Shown here one piece after another: positions 9,915 through 18,386 of a DNA stretch of 64,000 nucleotides. Below the pieces are notes generated by a model that had not been told where the DNA came from, searched no databases, and saw only the letters and a program-made list of their open reading frames with translations. Origin of the DNA: Bradyrhizobiaceae bacterium PARB1. GTDB taxonomy: Bacteria; Pseudomonadota; Alphaproteobacteria; Rhizobiales; Xanthobacteraceae. Within the stretch, counting starts at the first letter, position 1, and the number at the start of each line of letters is the position of its first letter. The stretch spans positions 662,232-726,231 of the forward strand of contig NKIY01000004.1 in NCBI GenBank assembly GCA_002256345.1. Direction: 5' to 3'. The translations under genes were made by a program, and so were the position numbers.

Positions 9915-10586
9915 CTATTCGACGACACTAAGGTCTTCTTTCGCAAGCGCGGCGGCACCGCCCTGGAGAACGACCGTTCTCTTGCGCTTCGGTCTGGCGG
10001 GGCCGCAGGCGCCGTCGAGCAGCGCTGCAGCGGCGTGGCCGGCTGCATCGGCGACGCCGGGATCGCGCGTGACCAGCGCGGCGACGATCGCGCCGTCCAT
10101 TAAAAGCCCGATCTGATGCGCCAGAAAGTCGGGGCGGGTCGCACCGGCGGCCTTGGCGAGCTCAGTTATATGGTTGATAATAAAGGACTTGTGCTGGATG
10201 GTGAGATCCCGCAAGCGGGTTTCGTCCTTGGGATGTTCACCGACTGCATTGATGAAGACGCAGCCCGTATAGCTTTCTTCGCCGAACCACTTTTTCAGGG
10301 CGGGGAAGATGGCATCGAGCTTTTCGCGCGGTGTCGGCGGCGCCTCGATCGCCGCGAGGAACCAGCCACGCCAGCTCCTGCCTTCGGTCTCGAGTACGGC
10401 CTCGACCAGATCCCCCTTTGATTTGAAGATCTTGTAGAGGGTTGTCTTGGCCGTCCCGGCTTCCGCAACGATAGCGTCGATGCCGGTCGCGTTGATGCCG
10501 TTTTGGCAGAACAGCCGCGTCGCGGCGTCCATCAGCCGGGCGCGCGGTGTGACTTTCTCGGAATCCTGCGGCATGGGGTCGCTCAT
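9915..10586 (-). CDS. TetR/AcrR-family transcriptional regulator
   Basis: A 223-residue repressor. The N-terminal helix-turn-helix spans about residues 17-62 (RLMDAATRLFCQNGINATGI, then AEAGTAKTTLYKIFKSKGDL). The rest is the ligand-binding and dimerisation domain with no recognisable ligand signature; its tail is basic (PARPKRKRTVV). It is transcribed away from the OsmC/acyl-CoA-dehydrogenase/rhodanese operon. A near-perfect dyad at 10782-10799 in the shared intergenic region is the likely operator. The start at 10586 has a weak SD; 10574 is a possible alternative. Confidence 0.88.
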   Translation of the reverse strand: MSDPMPQDSEKVTPRARLMDAATRLFCQNGINATGIDAIVAEAGTAKTTLYKIFKSKGDLVEAVLETEGRSWRGWFLAAIEAPPTPREKLDAIFPALKKWFGEESYTGCVFINAVGEHPKDETRLRDLTIQHKSFIINHITELAKAAGATRPDFLAHQIGLLMDGAIVAALVTRDPGVADAAGHAAAALLDGACGPARPKRKRTVVLQGGAAALAKEDLSVVE

Positions 10587-10781
10587 TGCCGCGTCAATAT
10601 GGCATGCGCCGGCCCGGGCGCAAGCGAGGCGCCGAGATCTGACCAAGATTCGGGCGGTTGGCTGGCGAATCGGCAGCGGCGATCATCATTCGGGCATCCT
10701 GAATTTTCGGCCGTTATCCGTAACCCCTTGAAAATGTTCATGGCGGGGTCGTGCAATCTCTATGGCACGCATTCTGCTTAG

Positions 10782-10799
10782 ATACAGACCGTTCTGTAT
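10782..10799. promoter_or_regulatory. Likely TetR operator ahead of the OsmC operon
   Basis: ATACAGACCGTTCTGTAT reads as two 9-base half-sites with 8 of 9 positions symmetric (ATACAGACC and GTTCTGTAT). It ends 19 bases before the OsmC start codon and just ahead of its SD, where a bound repressor would block transcription. The AGACCGTTCT core is typical of TetR-family operators. Binding by the adjacent TetR protein is inference. Confidence 0.75.
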
Positions 10800-10818
10800 T
10801 TATTCAAGGGAGACGTCC

Positions 10819-11361
10819 ATGACTGCTGTTGCCGCCAAGACCGCTTTGACCGGCTGCCTGGCACCGATCGACAAAGGCGGGCTCGAACAGCTGATCGCCA
10901 ATGGCAAGGCCAATCCGAACGTTATCAAGACGCTCAAATGCAAGACCGTGGCCGAAGGCAAGTTCCGTCACGCCAACTACATCCGCAGCCTGCCGCCCTA
11001 CATCGTTGACGAGCCGCCGGCGCTGCTCGGCGACGACACCGCGCCGAATCCTTCCGAAGCCTCGCTCGCTGCGCTCGGCTCCTGCCTTGCCGTCGGCCTG
11101 CACGCCAATGCGGTGAATCGCGGCTGGACTGTCAACAAGCTCGAACTGCAGCTCGAGGGCGATCTCAACATCACTGCCGTCTGGGGCACCGGCGATATCA
11201 GCGAGAAGCCGGTCGGCTTCACCGATGTGCGGGTCAAGGTCGATATGGAATGCGAAGGCGTTCCGCAGGAAGAGATCGATGCGCTCATCACCCATGTGAA
11301 GAAGTGGTCACCGGTCGCCAACACCTTCACGCGTCCGGTCAACCTCGACGTCTCTGCCTGA
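10819..11361 (+). CDS. OsmC-like protein lacking the second conserved cysteine
   Basis: A 180-residue OsmC/Ohr-fold protein; family members reduce organic hydroperoxides with a cysteine pair. The first cysteine is Cys89 in LAALGSCLAVGLHANAVNRG on the long helix. At the usual position of the second cysteine (a Cys-Pro near the C-terminus) this protein has Ser164-Pro in KKWSPVANTF, so a normal peroxidase disulfide cannot form there. Cys13, Cys41 and Cys145 are not in family positions. The ATG at 10819 follows AAGGGAGA. It leads an operon with an acyl-CoA-dehydrogenase-like protein (64-base gap) and a rhodanese, suggesting sulfur or thiol chemistry. Confidence 0.85.
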   Translation: MTAVAAKTALTGCLAPIDKGGLEQLIANGKANPNVIKTLKCKTVAEGKFRHANYIRSLPPYIVDEPPALLGDDTAPNPSEASLAALGSCLAVGLHANAVNRGWTVNKLELQLEGDLNITAVWGTGDISEKPVGFTDVRVKVDMECEGVPQEEIDALITHVKKWSPVANTFTRPVNLDVSA

Positions 11362-11425
11362 TCACGAGTTACGCGGCCGCTCGGAGCGGCCGCCGCTTCT
11401 CTTTTCTTGCACGACGGAGATCGAC

Positions 11426-12553
11426 ATGACCACGACGGCGCTGTTGCGGAAATCGGATGAAGTAACGGACGATAGCGAATCGCTCGTAGATCGCATTGCA
11501 GCTCTCGCGCGAAGTGAGCTGACGCCGATCGCCTTGGAGATCGACGAAGGTACGGTCTATCCCGAACAAGCGTTGCGAAATCTCGGCGACATCGGTGCAT
11601 GGGACGCGCATACCGATTTGCGCGACACCATCGCAGGTGTCTCGGCTATCGGTGAAACCTGCGGCTCCACCGCCTTTATGGCGTGGTGTCAGAACACGCT
11701 GGTCTGGTACATCCTCAATTCCGACAACGCCGCGCTGAAGGCGAAGTATCTGAGCGCCACCGCCGACGGCAAGGTGCTTGGCGGGACCGGCCTTTCCAAT
11801 CCGATGAAGAGCTTCTTCGGCATCGAGAAGCTCAAGCTCAAGGGCAAGCGCATCGACGGTGGTTACATCGTCCGTGGCGCTCTCCCCTGGGTCTCCAATC
11901 TCGGTGCTGATCATCTGTTCGGCACGATCTTCGAGATCGAGGAGACCGGTGAGAAAGTGATGTTCATCGCCGATTGCGCCGATGAAAATCTCGCGCTCAC
12001 GCCTTGCAAACCATTTCTCGCGATGGATGGCACCGGCACTTACGCCGTGCAGTTTCGCGATGTCTTTATTCCCGACGATCGGGTGCTCGCCGCGCCCGCG
12101 ATGCCTTTCGTCAAAAAAATTCGCGCCGGTTTTATCCTGATGCAGATGGGTATGGCGCTCGGCCTTGTCCGGGACTGTGTCGCGATCATGGACAGCGTGA
12201 AGCCTTCGCTCGCTCACGTGAACCGATTCCTCCCGCAGCAGCCCGAAGACTTCGCCGGCCTGCTCGCAAAGATGGAGGCCGAGACGATGATGTTGGCAGC
12301 CACGCCTTACGAGACCGGTAACGACTACTGGCGCGCAGTGGTGGATCTCCGCCTGCGGGCGGGCGATGCGGCGGTCGCCGCCGCCCATGCCGCGATGCTG
12401 CATTGTGGCGCGCGCGGCTACCTCAAATCCCATCGCGCGCAGCGGCGGCTGCGCGAGGCCTATTTCGTGGCGATCGTCACCCCCGCCACCAAACAGCTCC
12501 GCAAGATGCTGGCGGACAACGCACGCGAGCAGCAGGGAGATAGCGCCAACTGA
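11426..12553 (+). CDS. Acyl-CoA dehydrogenase-like flavoprotein
   Basis: A 375-residue protein with the acyl-CoA dehydrogenase fold: helical N-terminal domain (residues 15-110), beta-domain containing GGTGLSNPMKSFFGIEK and LPWVSNLGADHLFG, and a helical C-terminal domain ending GARGYLKSHRAQRRLREAYF. The C-terminal pattern resembles the flavin-dependent desulfurisation and monooxygenase branch (DszC/SfnB-like) more than beta-oxidation enzymes, but this is a weak call. Position between OsmC-like and rhodanese genes also suggests sulfur metabolism. An SD-like GGAG lies 9 bases ahead of the ATG. The substrate is unknown. Confidence 0.75.
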   Translation: MTTTALLRKSDEVTDDSESLVDRIAALARSELTPIALEIDEGTVYPEQALRNLGDIGAWDAHTDLRDTIAGVSAIGETCGSTAFMAWCQNTLVWYILNSDNAALKAKYLSATADGKVLGGTGLSNPMKSFFGIEKLKLKGKRIDGGYIVRGALPWVSNLGADHLFGTIFEIEETGEKVMFIADCADENLALTPCKPFLAMDGTGTYAVQFRDVFIPDDRVLAAPAMPFVKKIRAGFILMQMGMALGLVRDCVAIMDSVKPSLAHVNRFLPQQPEDFAGLLAKMEAETMMLAATPYETGNDYWRAVVDLRLRAGDAAVAAAHAAMLHCGARGYLKSHRAQRRLREAYFVAIVTPATKQLRKMLADNAREQQGDSAN

Positions 12554-12629
12554 TCGAGATCAGGGCGGACAACGGCAGCTCATCTACATCAGGTTCAGCA
12601 ACGACGTTCAACACGAGTGGAGGCTAAAA

Positions 12630-13508
12630 ATGGCAGACGTTCTCATTTCCGCAGACGACCTCGCGACGTTCATGAAGTCCGAGCCATGCGTGATCATCGA
12701 CACCCGCAATCCCGATGCCTATGCGGCCGGGCACATTCCCGGCGCCGTCAATCTCCACGAGATCTTCACCTATCTCGCGACCTCCACCCCGGAGGGCATG
12801 GACGAACTGAAGAAGAAATTCGCTGAAGCTTTTGGCGACGCCGGTCTGTCGGGCGCCGAGACCGCGGTGATCTACGAGCAATCGATGAATTCCGGCTTCG
12901 GCCAATCCTGCCGCGGCTACTTCCTGCTGGAATTCCTGGGCTACCCCAAGATCAAGGTGCTGCATGGCGGGTACGACGCCTGGACCATGAAGGGCCTGCC
13001 GGTCACGACCGATGTTCCGACGCTGAAGCCGGCCTCTTTCACTATCAAGCCCGAAGCGGGTTCGATCCTGATCGACGCGGCCACCATGCAGGCCGCGCTC
13101 GGAAATCCGTCGATCGCCATTCTCGATGTCCGCGATGTCGATGAATGGATCGGCGAAAGCTCCTCGCCCTATGGCAAGGATTTCTGCCCCCGCATGGGCC
13201 GCATTCCGGGCGCGGTCTGGATCGAATGGTACCGCATGATGAAGCCGACACCTGAAGGTCCGCGCTTCAAGTCGAAGAACGAGATCCTCGCCGAATGCGC
13301 GACAGTCGGCATCACGCCATCGACCACGGTCTATCTCTACTGCTTTAAGGGCGCCCGTGCGTCGAACACCTTCCTCGCGCTGAAGAATGCCGGCGTCGCC
13401 GATGTCCGGATGTATTTCGGCTCGTGGAACGAATGGAGCCGCGATGTGAAGTATCCGATCGAGGAAGGCTTGCCGGTCGTCGGTGAGAAGCAGGCGGTGG
13501 CGGCGTAA
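12630..13508 (+). CDS. Thiosulfate/3-mercaptopyruvate sulfurtransferase (tandem rhodanese)
   Basis: A 292-residue protein with two rhodanese domains (about residues 5-125 and 145-285). The second carries the active-site loop YCFKGARASNT with Cys238, the persulfide-forming residue. In the first, the matching loop starts with Glu83 (IYEQSMNSG) and has no catalytic cysteine, as normal for tandem rhodaneses. The sequence CFKGAR differs from both the CRKGVT (TST) and CGSGVT (MST) loops, so donor preference is open. The ATG at 12630 has GAGTGGAGG upstream. Last gene of the TetR-controlled operon. Confidence 0.88.
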   Translation: MADVLISADDLATFMKSEPCVIIDTRNPDAYAAGHIPGAVNLHEIFTYLATSTPEGMDELKKKFAEAFGDAGLSGAETAVIYEQSMNSGFGQSCRGYFLLEFLGYPKIKVLHGGYDAWTMKGLPVTTDVPTLKPASFTIKPEAGSILIDAATMQAALGNPSIAILDVRDVDEWIGESSSPYGKDFCPRMGRIPGAVWIEWYRMMKPTPEGPRFKSKNEILAECATVGITPSTTVYLYCFKGARASNTFLALKNAGVADVRMYFGSWNEWSRDVKYPIEEGLPVVGEKQAVAA

Positions 13509-13568
13509 GCCATACGGATCGTCGCGTTAGCACCGTCATTGGACCGGGTGGGTTCCGCAAGCTGACGT

Positions 13569-13640
13569 ATGAGGGCCAAGGTACACTCAAGCCCTCATGC
13601 AGACAGGAGAAAGACCCTCTGTTGCGAGCGGGCCTTTCTC
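13569..13640 (+). terminator. Two adjacent hairpins after the rhodanese operon
   Basis: ATGAGGGC (13569-13576) pairs with GCCCTCAT (13591-13598). Directly after it, GAGAAAGACCC (13607-13617) pairs with GGGCCTTTCTC (13630-13640) with one mismatch. They lie between the rhodanese gene and the convergent chemoreceptor gene. The second is the likelier terminator; neither has a long T-run. Confidence 0.5.
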
Positions 13641-13667
13641 GTGGCGCGATCAGTTTGGGGGAAGGGC

Positions 13668-15347
13668 TTATGCAGCCCGCACCGCACCGAGGAATTTATC
13701 GACTTCGAGCTTCAGGCGGTTGCTTTCTATCGAGAGCGATTGCGCGGCCGACAGCACCTGCGACGAGGCGGATCCTGTTTCCGATGCGCCTCGTTGCACA
13801 TCGGTGATGTTTGAAGATACCTGCGTGGTGCCGACCGCCGCCTGCTGGACGTTGCGCGAGATTTCCTGCGTCGCGGCGCCCTGCTCTTCGACAGCCGAGG
13901 CGATTGTCGAGGCGATCTCGGACATCCGCCCGATGGTGTCGCCAATGTCCTTGATGGCGCCAACCGATTCCTGCGTCGCCACCTGGATGCCGGAAATTTG
14001 CGTGCTGATCTCGCCGGTGGCCTTGGCGGTTTGCTCAGCCAGCGCCTTGACCTCGGATGCGACCACGGCAAAGCCGCGGCCGGCCTCACCGGCTCGTGCC
14101 GCCTCGATGGTGGCGTTCAGCGCCAGCAGATTGGTCTGGCCCGCGATATTGTTGATGAGTTCGACCACGTCACCGATCCGCGCCGCGGCTTTTGCCAGTT
14201 CGCTGACACGATCATTGGTGGCACGCGCCTGTTCCACGGCATGATTGGCGATGGTGGCGGATTCCTGCACCTGCCGGCTGATCTCGTTGACGGAGGATGT
14301 CATCTGCTCGGTGGCCGAAGCCACGGACTGCACATTGGTGGAGGCTTCTTCCGAGGCCGCGGCCACCATTGTGGTGAGTTGCTCCGAGCGTTCGGCGGTC
14401 ACAGTCAGTATGCTGGCGGATGCTTCGAGTTCGGTTGCGGCCGATGAGACGGTTTCGACGATCTCGCCGATCAGCTGTTCGAAATTGCGGGTGATCGTAT
14501 TGACGCGTTCGCCGCGGCGAATCTTGTCTTCGGCATCGATGCCTGCCGCCTCGTCGGCTGCTTTCTTGGCAATTAATGCCTCCTTGAACACCTGCAGACT
14601 GTTCGCCATCTCGCCGATTTCGGTAGTCTCACCCTGATGCGGCACGTTGGCACTGAGGTCGCCTCCGCCGAGCGCCTGCATCGGCGCGATGATCGACTTG
14701 ATACCACGCGAGACATCACGCACCAGCAGGACCGCCGCGCAGGCGCCGAAAATCATGGTCAGCGCCAGCGACAGAACAACGATCTTGACGGCGGTGGTGT
14801 AGCTCGACGCTGCGTTGGTTGCTGCTGTGTCGGCGCCCTTGTTGTTGAGGTCGATATTCTTCTGCAGGATTTCGTCGGATTTGACGCCGTCCAGCGATGC
14901 CTTGGTATGCAGCGCACGTGCCTCGTTGTCCTTGTTGGCGCGCGACAGGATCATCGCCTGCTTTGCGCCTTCAAGGTAATCGTTCCAGGAGGCGATCGAG
15001 TCACGATATGTAGCGCGCTCTTCCGCCGAGCTGATCAGCGGCTCATAGCGGTTCCGTGCGGCGGAAAGAAAGTCGATCCATTTCGTCAGCAAGCCTTCCT
15101 GCGTCTGCTTTCCGGCTTCGGTATTGGCCAGCAGATGCGAGCGGACGATGGCGCGGTAAGTAATCGTCGCTGCGCGAATCTCACCCAGAACACGCACGCT
15201 GGGCAGCCAGCTGCTGGCAATCTCTACCGTCGAGTTGTTGATGTCGTTCATTTGCTTGAGCGCCAGTCCGCCGATCGTCGACATCGCGATCAGCAGGAAG
15301 GTGACGACCACAGTGATCTTGGTCCTGATGGAGTAACGGGCAAACAT
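13668..15347 (-). CDS. Methyl-accepting chemotaxis protein with 4-helix-bundle sensor
   Basis: A 559-residue chemoreceptor. TM1 ([19 protein letters not shown], about residues 12-30) is followed by a periplasmic helical domain to about residue 185 resembling 4HB_MCP, then TM2 ([20 protein letters not shown]), a HAMP region to about 265, and a long cytoplasmic helical hairpin whose tip contains [16 protein letters not shown] and [15 protein letters not shown]. It ends GAVRAA with no CheR/CheB tether pentapeptide. The ATG follows AAGGGA. A LysR-type box at 15521-15535, 174 bases upstream, matches those near the catabolic and transport genes, so it may sense that cluster's substrate. Confidence 0.95.
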   Translation of the reverse strand: MFARYSIRTKITVVVTFLLIAMSTIGGLALKQMNDINNSTVEIASSWLPSVRVLGEIRAATITYRAIVRSHLLANTEAGKQTQEGLLTKWIDFLSAARNRYEPLISSAEERATYRDSIASWNDYLEGAKQAMILSRANKDNEARALHTKASLDGVKSDEILQKNIDLNNKGADTAATNAASSYTTAVKIVVLSLALTMIFGACAAVLLVRDVSRGIKSIIAPMQALGGGDLSANVPHQGETTEIGEMANSLQVFKEALIAKKAADEAAGIDAEDKIRRGERVNTITRNFEQLIGEIVETVSSAATELEASASILTVTAERSEQLTTMVAAASEEASTNVQSVASATEQMTSSVNEISRQVQESATIANHAVEQARATNDRVSELAKAAARIGDVVELINNIAGQTNLLALNATIEAARAGEAGRGFAVVASEVKALAEQTAKATGEISTQISGIQVATQESVGAIKDIGDTIGRMSEIASTIASAVEEQGAATQEISRNVQQAAVGTTQVSSNITDVQRGASETGSASSQVLSAAQSLSIESNRLKLEVDKFLGAVRAA

Positions 15348-15520
15348 AGGTCGTGTCCCTTGAGTGGTGCATTGCCGCTGTGAGCATCACGGTGCGAAGC
15401 AGAAGCATCATCCATGGACTTCGTTGAAACCCACCTGGCAACGGAGTACCGTTCGCGCCGCGCTATACTTTGGCTTCCGTACAGGAACTGCTCTTCGCAT
15501 TGGCATTATCGATCGGGCTT

Positions 15521-15535
15521 GTGAATTTAACTCAC
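15521..15535. promoter_or_regulatory. LysR-type T-N11-A box 1, upstream of the chemoreceptor
   Basis: GTGAATTTAACTCAC, a dyad with T at 15522 and A at 15534 (T-N11-A). It shares its right half AACTCACG with boxes at 18234-18248 and 19342-19356. It overlaps the stop codon of the hydrolase gene and lies 174 bases ahead of the chemoreceptor start. Confidence 0.6.
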
Positions 15536-16383
15536 GGTGATGGCGGGTAGCTGCGAAGATGCCAAAGCAGCGCATGATCGAATTCATCCGGCTTATCAAG
15601 CTGCGGCAGGTGGCCGGCGCCTTCGATCTTTGTGTAGTTGCTGTGCGATAAAGTCTTGGCCAGCTGCCGCATCGGCTCGATCAGAAGTTCGTCACGCGAA
15701 CCGATGACCAGCGAGATGGGCAATTTAAGTTCCGATACATTGCCAAGATAATTCAGGCCCTGAATCGCCTGTGCACAGCCGACGAACCCTTCGGTCGAGG
15801 TCTGGCGAATACAGGCCACCAGCTTTTCGGCGACAATCGTGTGATTTGCGAGAAATTCGCCGCCGAACCATCGTTCGGCAGTCGGCCTCGCCAGCGCATC
15901 GATGCCCTTGTCGCGTACCAATGCGATCCGGTCATCCCATGCGGCAGCGAAAGGCGGCGGCGCATCCGCGCGCGCGGCACAGATGAGGAGGCTGGCGATG
16001 CGATCGGGATACCGTATGCCGAGCCCGAAACCGGTCATTCCGCCCTGCGACACGCCGACATAATGCGTCTTGGCAATCTCGAGCGCGTCGAGCACCGCGA
16101 TATTGTCCCGCACAAGGTCGTCCATCGTATAGGGCGCGGGGGGAGCGGCCGATTCGCCATGCCCGCGGCTGTCGAGGCAGATGACGCGCCAGCCGGCTTT
16201 TGCCAGCAATTGGGCCTGCCGGTGCCAGATGGCGCTGCTGGTCAGAATCGAATGGTTGAACAGAACGGTCTCGGCAGCGGCTGGATTGCCGATCCGAATG
16301 CTGAGCGGACCGGCTGCGCCCTGCAGCCTGCGCCGTTCGAAGCCCGGCCAGTCGTTGAGATCGATGACGGAGAGTTCAGTCAC
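15532..16383 (-). CDS. Alpha/beta-hydrolase resembling 3-oxoadipate enol-lactonase
   Basis: A 283-residue alpha/beta-hydrolase with serine nucleophile motif GVSQGGMTGFG, an acid in GSRDELLIEP, and catalytic His in GAGHLPQLDKPDEF. These features and the LDSRGHGESAAPPAPYTMDDL segment resemble PcaD. The start is taken as GTG at 16383, which overlaps the stop of the preceding decarboxylase-like gene by 8 bases (GTGACTGA), indicating translational coupling; an SD-like AGGAG lies upstream. Pairing with a carboxymuconolactone-decarboxylase-like gene mimics pcaC/pcaD, but no muconate-forming genes are here, so the true substrate is unknown. NicD-like deformylase is an alternative I consider less likely. 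Confidence 0.82.
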   Translation of the reverse strand: MTELSVIDLNDWPGFERRRLQGAAGPLSIRIGNPAAAETVLFNHSILTSSAIWHRQAQLLAKAGWRVICLDSRGHGESAAPPAPYTMDDLVRDNIAVLDALEIAKTHYVGVSQGGMTGFGLGIRYPDRIASLLICAARADAPPPFAAAWDDRIALVRDKGIDALARPTAERWFGGEFLANHTIVAEKLVACIRQTSTEGFVGCAQAIQGLNYLGNVSELKLPISLVIGSRDELLIEPMRQLAKTLSHSNYTKIEGAGHLPQLDKPDEFDHALLWHLRSYPPSP

Positions 16384-16771
16384 TGATACCCATCTCCTTG
16401 AACACTTCCTTGGCATTGCGGAAGGCGTCGAGACCAGCCGGCACGCCGCAATAGCAAGCGATTTGCAGGAAGATTTCGCGCAGTTCGGTTTTGGTGATGC
16501 CGTTGTTCAATGCGCCGCGAACATGGATCTTGAATTCATGCGGGCGATTGAGCGCGGCGAGCATGCCAAGATTCAGCAGGCTGCGGCTGCGACGGTCGAG
16601 ATCCGGACGATTCCAGATCTCATCCCAGCAATATTCCGTTGTCAGTTGTTGCATCGGCCAGTTGAAGTCGTCCGCTGCGGTCAGCGAGCGTTCGACATAG
16701 GCGTCACCCAGCACGCCGCGCCGGGTCTTCAGTCCGCGCTCGAATTTATCGCTGCGAGGCTTGTCGTTCAT
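16376..16771 (-). CDS. Carboxymuconolactone decarboxylase-family protein
   Basis: A 131-residue CMD/AhpD-like protein. The core RSRSLLNLGMLAALNRPHEF, then HVRGALNNGITKTELREI and CYCGVPAGLDAFRNA, matches PcaC-type 4-carboxymuconolactone decarboxylases in length and pattern (Glu/Trp-rich EYCWDEIWNRPDLD at the front). There is no AhpD-type CxxC redox motif. The ATG at 16771 follows GGAG; the frame can be read from a TTG at 16789. It is the middle gene of a monooxygenase-decarboxylase-hydrolase series and overlaps the hydrolase by 8 bases. Confidence 0.85.
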   Translation of the reverse strand: MNDKPRSDKFERGLKTRRGVLGDAYVERSLTAADDFNWPMQQLTTEYCWDEIWNRPDLDRRSRSLLNLGMLAALNRPHEFKIHVRGALNNGITKTELREIFLQIACYCGVPAGLDAFRNAKEVFKEMGISD

Positions 16772-16804
16772 CTGAAGCTCCAATTCCAATAATCGCGATG
16801 TCGA

Positions 16805-17947
16805 TCAGGCGGGTTCGAATTCGACGAGCGGTTCGCTCCACGCGTCATAGCTATAGACCCAGTCGGGGTCGGTCTTGTTCTTCAGCCAGGTATTGGTGCG
16901 CGAGCTGAGCTGCACGCGCGACGTGCGCGGCTTGCGCGTCGCCTCGAAGCGCTGAAACGCCTCGGATACGCCGTCACGATCGACGCCGGTCAGGCAGCGC
17001 GACAGCACCGCCGCATCCTCGATGGCCATGGCGGCACCCTGCGCCATATAGGGCGTCATCGGATGGCAGGCGTCGCCGAGCAAAGTGATATTGCCCTCGC
17101 TCCAGCGCGCCAGCGGATCGCGATCGACCAGCGCCCATTTGTGCACCGACGGGCAGGATGCCAGCACGTGGCGTACCTGCGGATGGAATTCGGAAAAAGC
17201 CGCGCGCAACTCGTTGACATCACCCATGGCCGACCACGATTCGACGGTGAAATTTGGTTCGGGCTGGCTGGTCACGAAGTAGACCTCGCTACGATCTGGC
17301 TTGACGTAGTAGATGACGATGTGGCGATCCGGGCCCCACCATTTGGTGCAGTCGTCGATCTCGTAGCCGTTCAGCAGGGAGGCGGGAAACACTGTGCGAT
17401 AGGCAATGCGACCCGTGAAATTTGGCTCATCCTTGCCAAACAGCTTTTCCTTGACGAATGAATGCACGCCGTCGGCGGACACCATTGCGTCTGCCACGAC
17501 CTTCTTGCCATTGGCAAAAGTGAGGCTCACGCTGCCATCGGCCTTTTGCTCGAAGCCGGTGAGCTTGTGATCGAGGTGGATCGCTTCATTCGGCACGGCG
17601 CTGGCGAGCGCCGAGTGAAGGTCGCCGCGATGGCCGAGCAGATAGGGAGCGCCATAGCGTGTTTCGGCGGATTCGCCGAAGATCATGTCGAAGCGGATCT
17701 CGCCGGTGTCGTGTTCCTTGTTGTTCCACGACCGCGGATAGAAAGACTGCGCGCGCATCACCTCTTCGAGGCCGAGGCCGCGCAGCACCTTCATGGCATT
17801 ACAGCCAATCTGGATGCCTGCGCCAAGGCGGGTGAACTTCTGCGCCTGCTCGTAGACTTGGGCGTCGATGCCGACCCGGCGCAGCGCTGCCGCGGTGGCC
17901 AACCCTCCCATTCCTGCTCCAATAATGGCTACGGAAAGTTTGCTCAC
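16805..17947 (-). CDS. FAD-dependent aromatic monooxygenase, NicC/salicylate-hydroxylase-like
   Basis: A 380-residue class A flavin monooxygenase. It has the FAD motif VAIIGAGMGGLATAAALRR (residues 6-24), a DG motif in SADGVHSFVKEKL, and GD motif LLGDACHPMTPYMAQGAAMA. From memory it aligns closely with 6-hydroxynicotinate 3-monooxygenase NicC: FTRLGAGI, KWWGPDRHIVIYY, NTWLKNKTDPDWVYSYD and nearly equal length. NicC's active-site Cys, His and Tyr of the KWW...RH...YY region appear kept, but the NicC His of GAGIHIG is Gln46 here (GAGIQIG). It likely hydroxylates, perhaps decarboxylatively, an aromatic or pyridine acid. GTG start at 17947 with GAGGTAA 5-6 bases upstream. Confidence 0.85.
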   Translation of the reverse strand: MSKLSVAIIGAGMGGLATAAALRRVGIDAQVYEQAQKFTRLGAGIQIGCNAMKVLRGLGLEEVMRAQSFYPRSWNNKEHDTGEIRFDMIFGESAETRYGAPYLLGHRGDLHSALASAVPNEAIHLDHKLTGFEQKADGSVSLTFANGKKVVADAMVSADGVHSFVKEKLFGKDEPNFTGRIAYRTVFPASLLNGYEIDDCTKWWGPDRHIVIYYVKPDRSEVYFVTSQPEPNFTVESWSAMGDVNELRAAFSEFHPQVRHVLASCPSVHKWALVDRDPLARWSEGNITLLGDACHPMTPYMAQGAAMAIEDAAVLSRCLTGVDRDGVSEAFQRFEATRKPRTSRVQLSSRTNTWLKNKTDPDWVYSYDAWSEPLVEFEPA

Positions 17948-18386
17948 TGGCGTTACCTCGCAATGCTTCATGGCGACTGGCGAGGCGTCTCGCGACCTCG
18001 CGGTGACCGGCACTATCAAGCGCCGCCGCGCATATCCGCAAACGAGTAATCCTGACCTTGCGTGAGTTTCTTTCTATCTTCAATAGCGATGTTCTCGAAA
18101 AGCCGCTGCAGTCTCGACGACGGCCGCGTGGCGGCCGCGAAGAAAACGCTTTGGTTGAAGGTGTTGCGATGACACTTCGATCGTGAGCGAATTGCTAAGG
18201 GCCAGCGATGGCCCCGCTCGTGCATACCGTGTTGTGAGTAAAACTCACGGCTCCGGAATTTTACTGGATTGCCGATCTGGCTGCCTGCCACTAGCATGAC
18301 TTCAAAATACAGGGTGAGAAACGCTGGGTGAGGTCATTGATCGCATCCGGCACGAGGGGCGTGATGCTTGAGCGAGGTCGGTTGGT
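17948..18386. other. Divergent regulatory region between monooxygenase and LysR genes
   Basis: A 439-base gap with no convincing gene; the open frames here have no SD and no family features. It contains LysR-type box 2 (18234-18248) and must hold the promoters of the minus-strand catabolic operon and of the LysR gene. Confidence 0.6.
18234..18248. promoter_or_regulatory. LysR-type T-N11-A box 2, monooxygenase/LysR divergent region
   Basis: GTGAGTAAAACTCAC is a perfect dyad (GTGAGT, AAA, ACTCAC) with T at 18235 and A at 18247, the T-N11-A form of LysR operators. It is 139 bases before the LysR start and 286 bases before the monooxygenase start. Boxes 1 and 3 share the right half. Confidence 0.7.

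Noticed and set aside
15532..16771. True pcaC-pcaD genes of the beta-ketoadipate pathway
   Set aside because: No pcaB, pcaG, pcaH, pcaI/J or PcaQ-type context; the upstream gene is a NicC-like hydroxylase. Resemblance is noted, but the gene symbols are not used.
18016..18297. A 93-residue minus-strand frame upstream of the monooxygenase
   Set aside because: No SD or family features, and it covers the LysR box in a region that must hold divergent promoters.
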